39,932 bases of DNA from Candidatus Fibrimonadaceae bacterium (GTDB taxonomy: Bacteria > Fibrobacterota > Fibrobacteria > Fibrobacterales > Fibrobacteraceae): the NCBI GenBank assembly GCA_031281275.1, contig JAITFP010000115.1, positions 1 through 39,932 on the forward strand. Direction: 5' to 3'. The notes beneath the pieces were generated by a model. The model searched no databases. It was given only the letters and a program-made list of their open reading frames with translations, and was not told the origin of the DNA. Shown here piece by piece: positions 24,212 to 33,257 of the stretch; the first letter of the stretch is position 1, and each line of letters opens with the position of its first letter. A program made the position numbers and the translations under genes.

Positions 24212-24535
24212 ATGGAAAGCATAAAATATAACGAGCAAGGCTTAGTTCCCGTAATTGCGCAGCACGCAGAAGACGGCACTGTGCTTATGATGGCTTGGAT
24301 GAACGAACAAGCCTTGAAGCTAACGCTTGAAAAGGGCGAAATGGTGTTTTGGAGCCGAAGCAGGGGAGAGATTTGGCACAAGGGTGCTACCAGCGGGAAC
24401 TTTTTAAAAGTGGTATGCTGGTCGCCAGATTGCGATTTTGACTGCCTTTTGTTTAAAGTTTTGCCCCAAGGAAATGGGGTAGCCTGCCATACTGGGAAAA
24501 AGAGTTGCTTTTTCCTATTCAATACCGCAAGTTGA
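24212..24535 (+). CDS. hisI: Phosphoribosyl-AMP cyclohydrolase
   Basis: Third step of histidine synthesis: opens the adenine ring of PR-AMP. 107 residues, a stand-alone HisI without the PR-ATP pyrophosphohydrolase (HisE) domain. Conserved features are [30 protein letters not shown], the Mg-binding DCDFD (Asp73, Asp75, Asp77) with zinc ligand Cys74, and the other zinc ligands Cys92 (ACHTG) and Cys99 (KSCF). The final 17 bp overlap the convergent gene at 24519. No other his gene is in the window. Confidence 0.95.
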   Translation: MESIKYNEQGLVPVIAQHAEDGTVLMMAWMNEQALKLTLEKGEMVFWSRSRGEIWHKGATSGNFLKVVCWSPDCDFDCLLFKVLPQGNGVACHTGKKSCFFLFNTAS

Positions 24536-25589
24536 AAGCTAGCCCAACGGCGGGGGGTCCAGGTTTTGGGATGATTAGGGGGTCAATGGAATAGGAAATA
24601 TTCTCATTGATGCTTAATGCCTCTTTCAATGTTTTATTATATTTGCTCGGATAAATAAATGGGACTACCACACCCACAATACGGCTAACAATAGCAATAC
24701 TAATAGCAATACTAAGCGAAGAAGAAAGATCTTCCAGATCTTCCGAATCATTAATTCTATAAAGAAAATAATTTAAATTAAGTACGTCTGAACCCAATAG
24801 TATCAAACCAAATTTTAAATCTCTCTGAGAAAAGCTACCTACTCCAAAGCCAGGTAAAACATTCAATACAGCATGACCCACTGAACCGGCAACTGTCTTT
24901 CTATTTTTCTCGTATAAGGCTGTTTTATTGCTAGGAGATAGAGGAAAAGATGCTTTTTGAATTATTTCTTTATTCTTATTAAGACCTTTTTGAATTAATA
25001 CTTGAATGTTTGCAATAATGCTTGCAGTAGTCACAGGGTCAGCAGACGGAGCAGGTTGGGGTGCTGTTGTGGTAGCAATTTCTATGCTCTGCTCAGGCTT
25101 TTGGGCTTCTGGTTCAGCAAGCATCTTTTTGAACAAATCCGGTGCCTTTTCGTTTATAAGAGCAAGTGAGCTATATATATCTTTGAAATTGCCCGTAAAT
25201 GAACCCATCAAATTTCCAGTTTTTACATTGTAAAGCTCAACCTTGAGGGTCAAGTTGCCGCCGCCAAAACGCCCTATGCGCCCCTGAGCTACATAGTCCG
25301 CACTCACCTTCTTGCCAAGCTCCGCTAGGCAGCTCGACTCTTTGCACGCCTTCACAGTGTTCTCCATTGAGCCGAGAAAGGCAATTATGCTCTCCGTTGT
25401 CATCACACCGAATCGGTCTCTAGGCAAAACATTCACAGCCGCTTCGCGTAGCATATCTGTTAAGTAAGTCAACTCGGAAAATCCTATAGAATCGCGGTCA
25501 TCTAAAGTGTTGATGATGGCAATTCGCTCCTGTATCTGCCCGTAGGCGGCAAGAGCGAGTAATAGCAAAATGAAAAATAGTTTGTTCAT
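24519..25589 (-). CDS. TolB/CsgG-like N-domain protein with multi-helix C-terminus (paralogue 2)
   Basis: 356 residues with a signal peptide ([18 protein letters not shown]). The N-domain is paralogous to the proteins at 33258 and 7605: [36 protein letters not shown], a Cys pair ([14 protein letters not shown]), then [13 protein letters not shown] and [15 protein letters not shown]. The C-terminal half differs: a Pro/Ala/Thr linker, then a Gly-rich [13 protein letters not shown] and several hydrophobic segments ending VGLAFNLRY, which could be a small helical membrane domain. It converges with hisI (17 bp overlap) and is divergent from the FGE-like pair. Function unknown. Confidence 0.7.
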   Translation of the reverse strand: MNKLFFILLLLALAAYGQIQERIAIINTLDDRDSIGFSELTYLTDMLREAAVNVLPRDRFGVMTTESIIAFLGSMENTVKACKESSCLAELGKKVSADYVAQGRIGRFGGGNLTLKVELYNVKTGNLMGSFTGNFKDIYSSLALINEKAPDLFKKMLAEPEAQKPEQSIEIATTTAPQPAPSADPVTTASIIANIQVLIQKGLNKNKEIIQKASFPLSPSNKTALYEKNRKTVAGSVGHAVLNVLPGFGVGSFSQRDLKFGLILLGSDVLNLNYFLYRINDSEDLEDLSSSLSIAISIAIVSRIVGVVVPFIYPSKYNKTLKEALSINENISYSIDPLIIPKPGPPAVGLAFNLRY

Positions 25590-25676
25590 TACGCCTTAAA
25601 GTATAAAAATTTTCAACGAAAAAATCAAAAAATCGTCATTTTGCAAACAGGAGTTTATATTTTTGTGCAGATTTTT

Positions 25677-25683
25677 CTAAATT
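25677..25683 (+). promoter_or_regulatory. -10-like element of the FGE-like pair
   Basis: CTAAATT, 32 nt before the ATG at 25716. An AAGGGGG Shine-Dalgarno lies in the leader. Confidence 0.45.
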
Positions 25684-25715
25684 ATACGTAAAGAATTATC
25701 CACAAGGGGGTGCTT

Positions 25716-27728
25716 ATGAGCACTAAGTTAATTTTTAGAACAGCATTGTTGGCAATCGCTGCCTTTTTTTCAAGCGCAATGGCGCAAACAGGCAACACCA
25801 ATTACACAGTGCCTTTAACTGGTTTAAGCAGCAATAGCAAGACTTTGGATATGATTTTTGTTGAGGGAGGTACTTATAAAAGAGGGTGCTCAGAAGGAGA
25901 TACCAAGTGCGAATCCACAGAAAAACCAGCGCACAACGTGACTCTCAGCAGCTACTACGTTGGCAAATACGAAATTACAAACGCCCAGTGGAAGGCTGTG
26001 ATGGGCGAAGAAACATCTTCTCAACCATCGTTACCTGGTTCTAGCTCCGACAACAGGCCTAAAACTAGCATAACATGGTACGATGCCATTGCGTTTACAT
26101 GTAAATTAAGAGAGATGACAGGAAAAAAATATCGCTTGCTGACCGATGCCGAATTTGAGTACGCAGCTCGCGGAGGTAAAAAGACAAATGGATATCTTTA
26201 TTCTGGCAGCAACAATGCCGATGATGTGGCTTGGCATTTAAATAGCACATATCCGCCAACATGCTACGGTTCTGGTTCTTACCAGCAGTGCTTTACCATG
26301 AGTGGTCCCCAAGATGTGGGCAGCCTCGCAGCAAATGAGCTTGGCACTTATGATATGAGCGGCAATGTTTACGAATGGACACACGATAGCTGGGGTAATT
26401 TTAGTTCAAACGCAGGTGATTTAACGAATCCCATAGACAGACCCACTGCTCATACCCAAAAAACACGCCGCGGCGGCAGCTACGACCAGTTGCCATCGGA
26501 TAGCCGCATTTCTGCTCGCAAAATACGTTCAATAGAGGGTAAAGATGGTTCCATAGGGTTTCGCTTGGCACTCTCGGTTAATGACTCTGACCCTGCTGCA
26601 CAGATAAACCCGTGCGAAATTCACCAGCCTCCTCCGAGCGGCGGCAAACCTGGATTCCGCGATGAAAGGTTGATTACGGCAGATGATGAGGTGTGGGCAC
26701 CGAGCGGCGGTTATGGCGCAATACTTAAAATCAAGGCAGATGGTTCCGCAGTAGCTGGTTCTGTTTATTGTAGCGGCAATTACTGCATGACCAGCGATTC
26801 TGTGAGCGGCGAATGGTACACCGCAAACTGCATGGCACTGAATATTGTGCGACCAAATGGCACAAGCAAAAAGTTCATATACTATTTGATAGACTTAGAC
26901 AATATGTCCATGATGCCAGAATTCGGTATGCCGGGAAGATTTGAGCGCAAAAAGGTGTCAGATACTTCTAGCGCAGCAAAACTCAAAGTCCCCACCATTG
27001 CAAGCCCCAGGCCTCTAGACCAATTGGTTCCCTCTACTGTCAAAAATATTGATATGAAAAATCCCCCGACAACAGGGCGAGACTCACGTTTGATAGAAGG
27101 ACCTGATTTTGCATGGATACAAGACAACGTAGCCACGGGTGCTGGCGGTACGCATAGATACCGCAAAGATTTTGATTCTGAAGCAGCAATGAGATTTGTA
27201 GTTTGGGATAAAGGTCAATATACAGGTTTGGCGCAGGGACCGTGGTTCACGGTTGACGATATATTCTTGCGAGTTAATGATAATACCAACAACGGAACCT
27301 ACGATTATCTATACACCGTTTCGTCAGATGGCAAAACGCTCTATCACATATCTTTCCAAGCTTATGAACCGGGTGATTTTAGAATGTTTCAAAAGAAGAG
27401 TGCCAACGCAGACTCAGCCGCAAAATATGGGTGGACAGAGCCATCAAAGCTTGCCAATACTTTCAACCAAGGCACTTCTACTTACTTTCCACCTGACGAG
27501 AGCAACTACACTCCGCCATCCAGCGACCGCGAGGGTGAAAAACCCACGCCAATTTTGTCTCAAAATGGCGTAAATTTGAAAGTTGGAAATGGTACGGTGG
27601 TTGAAATTTATAACATTAAAGGAAATTTAATAAGTAGGCAGAAGGCTAATTTGCCAAAGGGAATATATTTAGTTAAAGTGCGATTTGATAACGGTGATGT
27701 TAAAATATTGCGAGTACCTGTTTTATGA
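25716..27728 (+). CDS. Secreted FGE-like (SUMF1-fold) protein with sorting-type C-terminus (1)
   Basis: 670 residues. Signal peptide (LLAIAAFFSSAMAQ), then a formylglycine-generating-enzyme-like domain (about 30-290): MIFVEGGTYKRGC, YYVGKYEITNAQWKAVMG, KYRLLTDAEFEYAARGG, DMSGNVYEWTHD, RRGGSY and SIGFRLAL. The two active-site Cys that FGE uses near this last region are absent, so it is probably a binding fold rather than an enzyme. A second domain (about 310-590) of unknown family is shared only with the next gene. The last 60 residues (VVEIYNIKGNL, LPKGIYLVKV, ILRVPVL) resemble type IX sorting domains. ATG 25716, preceded by AAGGGGG, is preferred over GTG 25710. Confidence 0.87.
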   Translation: MSTKLIFRTALLAIAAFFSSAMAQTGNTNYTVPLTGLSSNSKTLDMIFVEGGTYKRGCSEGDTKCESTEKPAHNVTLSSYYVGKYEITNAQWKAVMGEETSSQPSLPGSSSDNRPKTSITWYDAIAFTCKLREMTGKKYRLLTDAEFEYAARGGKKTNGYLYSGSNNADDVAWHLNSTYPPTCYGSGSYQQCFTMSGPQDVGSLAANELGTYDMSGNVYEWTHDSWGNFSSNAGDLTNPIDRPTAHTQKTRRGGSYDQLPSDSRISARKIRSIEGKDGSIGFRLALSVNDSDPAAQINPCEIHQPPPSGGKPGFRDERLITADDEVWAPSGGYGAILKIKADGSAVAGSVYCSGNYCMTSDSVSGEWYTANCMALNIVRPNGTSKKFIYYLIDLDNMSMMPEFGMPGRFERKKVSDTSSAAKLKVPTIASPRPLDQLVPSTVKNIDMKNPPTTGRDSRLIEGPDFAWIQDNVATGAGGTHRYRKDFDSEAAMRFVVWDKGQYTGLAQGPWFTVDDIFLRVNDNTNNGTYDYLYTVSSDGKTLYHISFQAYEPGDFRMFQKKSANADSAAKYGWTEPSKLANTFNQGTSTYFPPDESNYTPPSSDREGEKPTPILSQNGVNLKVGNGTVVEIYNIKGNLISRQKANLPKGIYLVKVRFDNGDVKILRVPVL

Positions 27729-29617
27729 GTATTAAGAAAACGGCATTGATAGCAATCGCTGCTTTGTTTTCAAGCGCAGTAGCACAAGCAGACTATACGG
27801 AAGCTGGTGTTAGCGTAAGCGGTAGCAACAAGGCTTTGGATATGGTGTATGTTAAAGGTGGAAAGTACAAAAGAGGATGCTCCGCCACAGACAACACCTG
27901 CGAAGATACAGAAAAGCCAGCGCACGACGTGACGCTCAGTGATTTTTACATTGGCAAATACGAAGTTACGAATGCCCAGTGGAAAGCTGTGACGGGCGAC
28001 AATACCGCCGCCGACAACAAACCAAAAACAGGTATGATATGGTATGATGTTGTTGCATTTACATGTAAGTTAAGGGAAAAGACGGGTAAAAAGTATCGTT
28101 TGGCAACCGATGCCGAATTTGAATATGCAGCTAGAGGCGGTGCCCAGAGCAAGGGCTATCTTTATTCTGGTAGCAACACCGTAAACGATGTAGCGTGGAC
28201 CTCGGCTAATTCTGGAAATGGAATCAAAGATGTTGGAGGAAAAAACGCCAACGAACTAGGCATATACGATATGAGCGGCAATGCTTATGAATTGACGTAT
28301 GACAGTTGGGGGCTTTACAGCAGCGATGGTGCGGCACTTACAAATCCAATAGACAGGCCCGATCTTTATTCCACAAAAGTGCGTCGCGGTGGCAGCTATA
28401 GCCAGCCGGCATCAAAGAGTCGCGTCTCTGCGCGCGAGAGGCGTTCAATTAAGGGTAAAGACGCTTCCATAGGATTTCGCTTGGCACTCTCGGTTAATGA
28501 CTCTGACCCTGCTGCCCAAGTAAACCCGTGCGATATCCACGAGCCTTTACCTTGGGCTGGCGAAATAGGTTTTCGCGACAGTAGGTTGATTACAGCCGCA
28601 GACGAAGTGTGGGCAGATGATTCTGTAGGCTATATGTTGGTAATAAAAGACAACGGCACGGCAGCAATAAGCGGACCTAGTGGCTCAATATCTGGTGAGT
28701 GGTACACGCTAAACAGTTTTTCTCTGAAAATCGTTTCAACAGGTTCCCAAAAAACCACAACATCCTATCCATATTATATGATCACACCAAACTTGATTAC
28801 ATTGATAGGTGATAAGGGTATTGGAGAAGGTCCATTTGGGAGATTTATGCGCAAGAAAATTTCCGAGGTTTCTGGCGCACCTACCGCTCCCAATATAACA
28901 AATCCAACTCCGATTGAGGAATTAGTCGGGGCAAACGGCAACATTGATATGGCTAATCCTCTCGCCGATGGGCGTGATTCGCGACTGATAGAGGGACCTG
29001 ACTTCGCATGGGTACAAGACAACGTAGCCTTGAACTTTGGAGGTACGCATAGATACCGCAAAGATTTTGATTCGGAATCGTCTATGAGGTTCCTAGTTTG
29101 GGATAATCCTACCGGTAACGGTTCCTCAACATTGCTAGCCACAGGTCCGTGGTTCACGGTTGCTAACACATTTTTGCGAGTTAAAGACCCCAATAGAGCA
29201 ACGTACGATTACCTATATGCCGTTTCAGCCGATGGCAAGAACCTCTATCACATATCATATCAATCTTATGAACTTGGCGATTTTAGAATGTTCGCAAAGA
29301 TAAAAGCAAGCGAAGTTCCGCAGTGGAAAGAACCTACTTCCAATACCACCTATAACCAAGGTGCTTCTACTTATATCCCACCAGTTGCCGCTCCTTCTTC
29401 GTCTTCAAAGGCATCCAGTTCATCTTCAATGGAATCCGCCTCGCCCGTTTTATCTGGTGTAAATTTGCGGATTGCAAGTGGTACTGTGGTTGAAATTTAT
29501 AGCATCAATGGGAATTTAATGCATACCCATTCATTGGCTAATTTGCCAAAGGGAGTATATTTAGTTAAGGTGCGGTTTGGCAGTGATATAAAGATATTGC
29601 GAGTGCCTGTTATATAA
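27725..29617 (+). CDS. Secreted FGE-like (SUMF1-fold) protein with sorting-type C-terminus (2)
   Basis: 630 residues, a tandem paralogue of the previous gene and overlapping it by ATGA, so the pair is co-translated. Same order: signal peptide (ALIAIAALFSSAVAQ), FGE-like domain (MVYVKGGKYKRGC, FYIGKYEVTNAQWKAV, YRLATDAEFEYAARGG, RRGGSYSQ, SIGFRLAL), the unknown middle domain (GFRDSRLIT, then HRYRKDFDSESSMRFLVW) and a C-terminal sorting-like domain ending LPKGVYLVKV. It also has a Ser-rich linker (SSSSKASSSSSM) before that domain, which the first copy lacks. The FGE catalytic Cys pair is absent here too. Confidence 0.87.
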   Translation: MSIKKTALIAIAALFSSAVAQADYTEAGVSVSGSNKALDMVYVKGGKYKRGCSATDNTCEDTEKPAHDVTLSDFYIGKYEVTNAQWKAVTGDNTAADNKPKTGMIWYDVVAFTCKLREKTGKKYRLATDAEFEYAARGGAQSKGYLYSGSNTVNDVAWTSANSGNGIKDVGGKNANELGIYDMSGNAYELTYDSWGLYSSDGAALTNPIDRPDLYSTKVRRGGSYSQPASKSRVSARERRSIKGKDASIGFRLALSVNDSDPAAQVNPCDIHEPLPWAGEIGFRDSRLITAADEVWADDSVGYMLVIKDNGTAAISGPSGSISGEWYTLNSFSLKIVSTGSQKTTTSYPYYMITPNLITLIGDKGIGEGPFGRFMRKKISEVSGAPTAPNITNPTPIEELVGANGNIDMANPLADGRDSRLIEGPDFAWVQDNVALNFGGTHRYRKDFDSESSMRFLVWDNPTGNGSSTLLATGPWFTVANTFLRVKDPNRATYDYLYAVSADGKNLYHISYQSYELGDFRMFAKIKASEVPQWKEPTSNTTYNQGASTYIPPVAAPSSSSKASSSSSMESASPVLSGVNLRIASGTVVEIYSINGNLMHTHSLANLPKGVYLVKVRFGSDIKILRVPVI

Positions 29618-29618
29618 G

Positions 29619-29657
29619 CTCAAAAATGACAAATTTTTGACATTGATTTGAGTTTTT
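29619..29657 (+). terminator. Intrinsic terminator of the FGE-like pair
   Basis: CTCAAA-AATG (29619-29628) pairs with CATT (29641-29644), a 2-nt bulge and TTTGAG (29647-29652), followed by T5. It starts 2 nt after the stop. Confidence 0.6.
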
Positions 29658-29742
29658 ACCCAAAAAATTGGTTTTTTCAGCGGAAAAATGTTTCTTTTTC
29701 TAAAAAAAATATATATTTATAGAGAGTTTTTTTGAGGTATTT

Positions 29743-30507
29743 ATGGTAAAAAAAATAATTGCTCTTAGCTTTTGCGCTATGGTGGCGTTAATGGCTTGTG
29801 GTGAAAGTAAATTAGACCCAACAAATCCGGAATCCATAAGAAAGCACTATGCTAAAATGGACCCGCCTGTCCAAATGAGCAACGACAAATTTGTCTCTTA
29901 TGCACTAAAAGAAGACATTACCAATATGGATATGTTTTTGGTTTGCAGCAAAGACTACCTGAACACTCCTAACGGCAGTGGCAACACAGCACTCGCTGTG
30001 GCAGTAAACAAAAAGAAAACCGCTGTGGTAAAATATCTCTTAGATAAAGGTGCAGATATCAGCATAAAAAGCGACCAGCTTGGCTTAACCCCGCTTGAAG
30101 ATGCTGCCACCCGCGAAGACTCCACCGTAAACGGAATTTTTTCCATGCTCATAGAAGCTCAAAAGAAAAAAGACCCTGAACTGCACAATATAGGTGCTGC
30201 TTTGCACATGGCTTCTCGCTATGGCGCTCTTAAAAACGTGCAAATTCTCATTGAAAACGGTGCAAACCCAAACGCAAAGAGCTTAGAAGGCTTAACTCCT
30301 CTTCACGAGGCAGCAAAAGAAGGCAGAAAGGCTGTAGTTGAATATTTGCTCTCAAAAAAAGTAGAAGTTAACCCAAAAGACAAAGACGGTTATACTCCAA
30401 CGGACTGGGCAGAGGCAATGGGATCGGGTTCAACGTTCCCCGATGTTGCTAAGGTTCTCCTAAAAGCCGGTGGCAAGCATACAGATGAATGGCGCAAAGC
30501 TTTTTAG
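29743..30507 (+). CDS. Ankyrin-repeat lipoprotein
   Basis: 254 residues. Lipoprotein signal with lipobox LMAC (Cys about 19), then an Ankyrin-repeat domain of about four repeats: GNTALAVAVNKKKTAVVKYLLDKGAD, LGLTPLEDAA, GAALHMASRYGALKNVQILIENGANPN and GLTPLHEAAKEGRKAVVEYLLSKKVEVN, then DGYTPTDWAE. The repeats mediate protein binding in the periplasm or at the envelope. GAGG 8 nt before the ATG is the Shine-Dalgarno. The preceding 85 bp are very AT-rich and include TATATTT. It converges with queG (4 bp overlap). Confidence 0.9.
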   Translation: MVKKIIALSFCAMVALMACGESKLDPTNPESIRKHYAKMDPPVQMSNDKFVSYALKEDITNMDMFLVCSKDYLNTPNGSGNTALAVAVNKKKTAVVKYLLDKGADISIKSDQLGLTPLEDAATREDSTVNGIFSMLIEAQKKKDPELHNIGAALHMASRYGALKNVQILIENGANPNAKSLEGLTPLHEAAKEGRKAVVEYLLSKKVEVNPKDKDGYTPTDWAEAMGSGSTFPDVAKVLLKAGGKHTDEWRKAF

Positions 30508-31316
30508 AGCTGCCTAAAATTTTCAGTATTTCTTTTTAATTTCTTTGTTCCCGCTCGCCAAAGCGGGGTTTCTTTTATTGTTCTCTTTTTCCATTCACTC
30601 TCTTCAAAAGCAAAATAAGGCTCTGTTTCTGCCAAATGCCTTGCGTTATAGGGGCAAACTCTCTGGCAAATATCGCAACCAAAAATGCTGTGTTTTGCCC
30701 ACTCTTTTTGCTCTTCGTTAAACTCGCCTTTATGTTCAATTGTTAAATAACTTGTGCATTTGCGAGCATCCAAAAAACCATCTTCGGTTAGAGCTTTGTT
30801 GGGGCAGGCATCTATGCACTTTCTGCATTTATCGCATTTAGTGGAGAGTTGAGAGTTGTTTTGTGTTTTTATTTCTCCGTTAAATAATACTCCGCCTATA
30901 AAAAAGGCACTGCCGAATTTTGGATTTATCAGCATTGTATTTTTGCCTATAAAACCAAGCCCAGCCATTGCCGCAAGCTCTCTTTCTGCAATGGGCAAAG
31001 CATCCACGAAGGGTTGTCCCTCAATTTGCTTGGCTAATAATTCGTTTAATATACTGATATGATAATCCTTGCCGTGAGCGTAAGCTGCTATGGGTTCTTG
31101 TTTCTTTTGCAAAGAGCGTGGATATTTCCAAAGGGCAATCCAGGCGGCATTGTAGTTTTTTCCGTTGAAATTTGTGGGATGCTTTCTCACTTCTGCGGTG
31201 TTTGCCATCCAAGTCATATCTGCGTTGAAACCATTGTTTAGCCAGTGTTCCAAATTAGCCCAGTGCGGCAATGTTTTTGGCAGGGCAATGGTGGCACTAG
31301 CTAGACATTCAATCAT
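30504..31316 (-). CDS. queG: Epoxyqueuosine reductase (short form)
   Basis: This cobalamin- and iron-sulphur-dependent enzyme makes queuosine in tRNA from epoxyqueuosine. 270 residues, shorter than the usual 310-380: about 15 N-terminal residues and the C-terminal HEAT-like domain are missing. The two 4Fe-4S clusters are clear, KCDKCRKCIDACPNKAL and GCDICQRVCPYNARHL. The substrate region reads GKDYHISILNELL and GLGFIGKNTMLINP, including the conserved GKN. It overlaps pdxA by 4 bp, so it is the downstream gene of a pdxA-queG operon. Confidence 0.93.
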   Translation of the reverse strand: MIECLASATIALPKTLPHWANLEHWLNNGFNADMTWMANTAEVRKHPTNFNGKNYNAAWIALWKYPRSLQKKQEPIAAYAHGKDYHISILNELLAKQIEGQPFVDALPIAERELAAMAGLGFIGKNTMLINPKFGSAFFIGGVLFNGEIKTQNNSQLSTKCDKCRKCIDACPNKALTEDGFLDARKCTSYLTIEHKGEFNEEQKEWAKHSIFGCDICQRVCPYNARHLAETEPYFAFEESEWKKRTIKETPLWRAGTKKLKRNTENFRQL

Positions 31317-32281
31317 AGAGCTAGTTTGTCGGCGAGCAATAGGGCATCTCTTAACGAGGTTGGGTCAGCTTTGTTTTGCCAAGCAATGTCAAAACCGGTT
31401 CCGTGGTCAACGCTTGTGCGCAAAACGTTTAGCCCAAGCGTGGTATTTACACCGCTAACTAATTTTTTGCCCAAATTGAATGCAAGAGTTTTAGTCACAA
31501 TATGCCCTTGGTCGTGATACATTGCAATAACTCCATCGTATATGCCGCTGTGCAACTGAGGAAAAACAATATCGGCTGGGAGAGGTCCAATTGCGTTTAT
31601 TTTCATTGAGCGAAGTTTTTTTACGGCGGGAATAATATTCAACATTTCTTCTTTGCCAAACAAGCCGTTTTCGCCAGCGTGCGGATTTATTCCTGCAACG
31701 CCTATTTTTGGCTCTTTTATTCCTTTTGCTTTTTTTAAGAACTCGTTTAACAAGTGTCCTACTTTTACAATTCTCTCCGGCTTTGCTTTTTTTATTGCCT
31801 CTGCCAAAGAAACGTGAGTGCTAACGTGAGCAACCACCCAATCTCCGTGAACAAGGGCAAGCACGGGTTCTTTGTCGCCGCACATTTCGCCTATAAATTC
31901 CGTGTGTCCCTGAAATTTCGGAATGGTTTTTTCCACCGCTTCCTTGCACAAGGGAGCAGTTACAATAGCAGCAGCGTTGCCATCTTGTACCAACTCAACT
32001 GCTTGCCTAACCCAAGCAATGCTTGCGGCTCCAGCCTCCTTTGAAACCTTGCCAGGTTCTATTTTCCCGTCAAACTCTTCGCTTGCCGAATAAAACGGAA
32101 TTCCGCCTTTCATAGTTGTATTTGCAATGCCGAGTTTTTTTCTGCATCTCTCAAGAATTCTAGTATCGCCCACCAAGGCAACCGGATGTTTAGTTTTGGG
32201 CAAATTTGCCATAAGTTTCAAACAAATCTCCGGTCCTATGCCGTTTGGGTCGCCAATGGTTATGAGTATGGATTTTTTCAT
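31313..32281 (-). CDS. pdxA: 4-hydroxythreonine-4-phosphate dehydrogenase
   Basis: NAD-dependent oxidation step of DXP-dependent pyridoxal phosphate synthesis. 322 residues, normal length. Visible features: ITIGDPNGIGPEI at the N-terminus, TAPLCKEAV, GHTEFIGEMCG (first metal His), AGINPHAGENG, AMYHDQGHIVTK (metal His), and the C-terminal TLGLNVLRTSVDHGTGFDIAW. The other PLP-pathway genes are not in the window. Promoter-like CTACATT lies 7 nt upstream of the ATG, with no Shine-Dalgarno. Confidence 0.96.
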   Translation of the reverse strand: MKKSILITIGDPNGIGPEICLKLMANLPKTKHPVALVGDTRILERCRKKLGIANTTMKGGIPFYSASEEFDGKIEPGKVSKEAGAASIAWVRQAVELVQDGNAAAIVTAPLCKEAVEKTIPKFQGHTEFIGEMCGDKEPVLALVHGDWVVAHVSTHVSLAEAIKKAKPERIVKVGHLLNEFLKKAKGIKEPKIGVAGINPHAGENGLFGKEEMLNIIPAVKKLRSMKINAIGPLPADIVFPQLHSGIYDGVIAMYHDQGHIVTKTLAFNLGKKLVSGVNTTLGLNVLRTSVDHGTGFDIAWQNKADPTSLRDALLLADKLAL

Positions 32282-32288
32282 TAGGGTA

Positions 32289-32295
32289 AATGTAG
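32289..32295 (-). promoter_or_regulatory. -10-like element of pdxA
   Basis: CTACATT on the minus strand, 7 nt before the pdxA ATG. Confidence 0.6.
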
Positions 32296-32338
32296 AATTT
32301 TTTCACATAAATATCAACCAATTATCGAATCTAATTTA

Positions 32339-32345
32339 TTATATT
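32339..32345 (+). promoter_or_regulatory. -10-like element of FISUMP lipoprotein 2
   Basis: TTATATT, a one-base variant of the element, 8 nt before the ATG at 32354; no Shine-Dalgarno is present. Confidence 0.4.
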
Positions 32346-32353
32346 ACAACTAT

Positions 32354-33253
32354 ATGAAAGACAAATTTACAATTGCATTGGCAATTTTGGGATTTGCCAT
32401 GAGCCTTTTTTTATCTTGTGCGGATAATCCAGCTTTGGAATATCCAAGTATGGATTATTTTTTTGGGTCTAGCAGTTCTTCTTCCGTTCCTAACTCCAAT
32501 TCCAAAGTAAGTTCAAGCTCTGTGGCTCTTTCGTCTTCTACCAAGAGTAGCGATTCTGCCGAACTATCCTCGTCAAGTGATTTTACCAAACCGTCCTCAT
32601 CAAGCGAATACGATGTTTCGTCTTCTGCCGAGAGTAGCGATTCCGCTGAACCGTCCTCGTCAAGCGAAGAGAATAGCTCAAGTAGTTGTTCAATTAATCT
32701 CGATGATTTGTGTGGATGTTTTACAGAGGGCACAGAAAGATTGCATTACGGAAGAAACAAACCCCAGTTTTGCGATCCCCGTGATGGCAAAAAATACGTG
32801 TATGTGGAAATAGACGGGCAGACTTGGATGGCGGAAAACCTTAATTTAAATGCTTCGGGCAGTAAGTGCAAGGAAGATAACTGTACCAAATACGGTAGGC
32901 TGTATAATTGGGATGCAGCTAAGGCAAATTGCCCGCGGGGTTGGCATTTGCCAAGCTTCGATAATTTGTTGAAACTTGTGGATTTTGCAGGTGGCATTGA
33001 CTATGCTGGAGCCAAATTAAAAGCAACTAGTGGCTGGAAAGACAATGTCAACGGCACAGATGATTACGGCTTTTCAGCTCTGCCAGGCGGTTACAACACA
33101 CACGTTGGAGACGATGTCGGCCAATGGTGGACTAGTACTAGTGTTAATAATAATAGTGTCTACAATTGGAAGATGGAATACAAAGATGGAGTGATTTATA
33201 GTGCTTCCTCTAAGGATAACCAATACAGTGTCCGTTGCTTGAGAGACGAGTAG
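32354..33253 (+). CDS. FISUMP-domain lipoprotein (2)
   Basis: 299 residues. Lipoprotein signal with lipobox LFLSC (Cys22), a long Ser-rich linker (about 35-112, runs of SSSS separated by acidic residues), a Cys-containing bridge (CGCFTEG), then the FISUMP domain (about 145-298): EIDGQTWMAENLN, YGRLYNWDAAKA, CPRGWHLPSFDNL, GTDDYGFSALPGGY, QWWTSTS and YSVRCLRDE. No close Shine-Dalgarno, with a TTATATT element 8 nt upstream. The TolB/CsgG-like paralogue follows after 4 nt, the same partnership as at 7605-9172 but in the opposite order. Confidence 0.9.
   Translation: MKDKFTIALAILGFAMSLFLSCADNPALEYPSMDYFFGSSSSSSVPNSNSKVSSSSVALSSSTKSSDSAELSSSSDFTKPSSSSEYDVSSSAESSDSAEPSSSSEENSSSSCSINLDDLCGCFTEGTERLHYGRNKPQFCDPRDGKKYVYVEIDGQTWMAENLNLNASGSKCKEDNCTKYGRLYNWDAAKANCPRGWHLPSFDNLLKLVDFAGGIDYAGAKLKATSGWKDNVNGTDDYGFSALPGGYNTHVGDDVGQWWTSTSVNNNSVYNWKMEYKDGVIYSASSKDNQYSVRCLRDE
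32531..32667 (+). repeat. Imperfect 50-bp repeats in the Ser-rich linker
   Basis: 32531-32580 and 32618-32667 match at 43 of 50 positions and are 87 bp apart (29 codons, in frame). Each encodes SSS(T/A)(K/E)SSDSAE(L/P)SSSS. Confidence 0.75.
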
Positions 33254-33257
33254 GCGT

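Noticed and set aside
25710-25715. GTG start for the first FGE-like protein
   Set aside because: It overlaps the AAGGGGG ribosome site; ATG 25716 has the right spacing.
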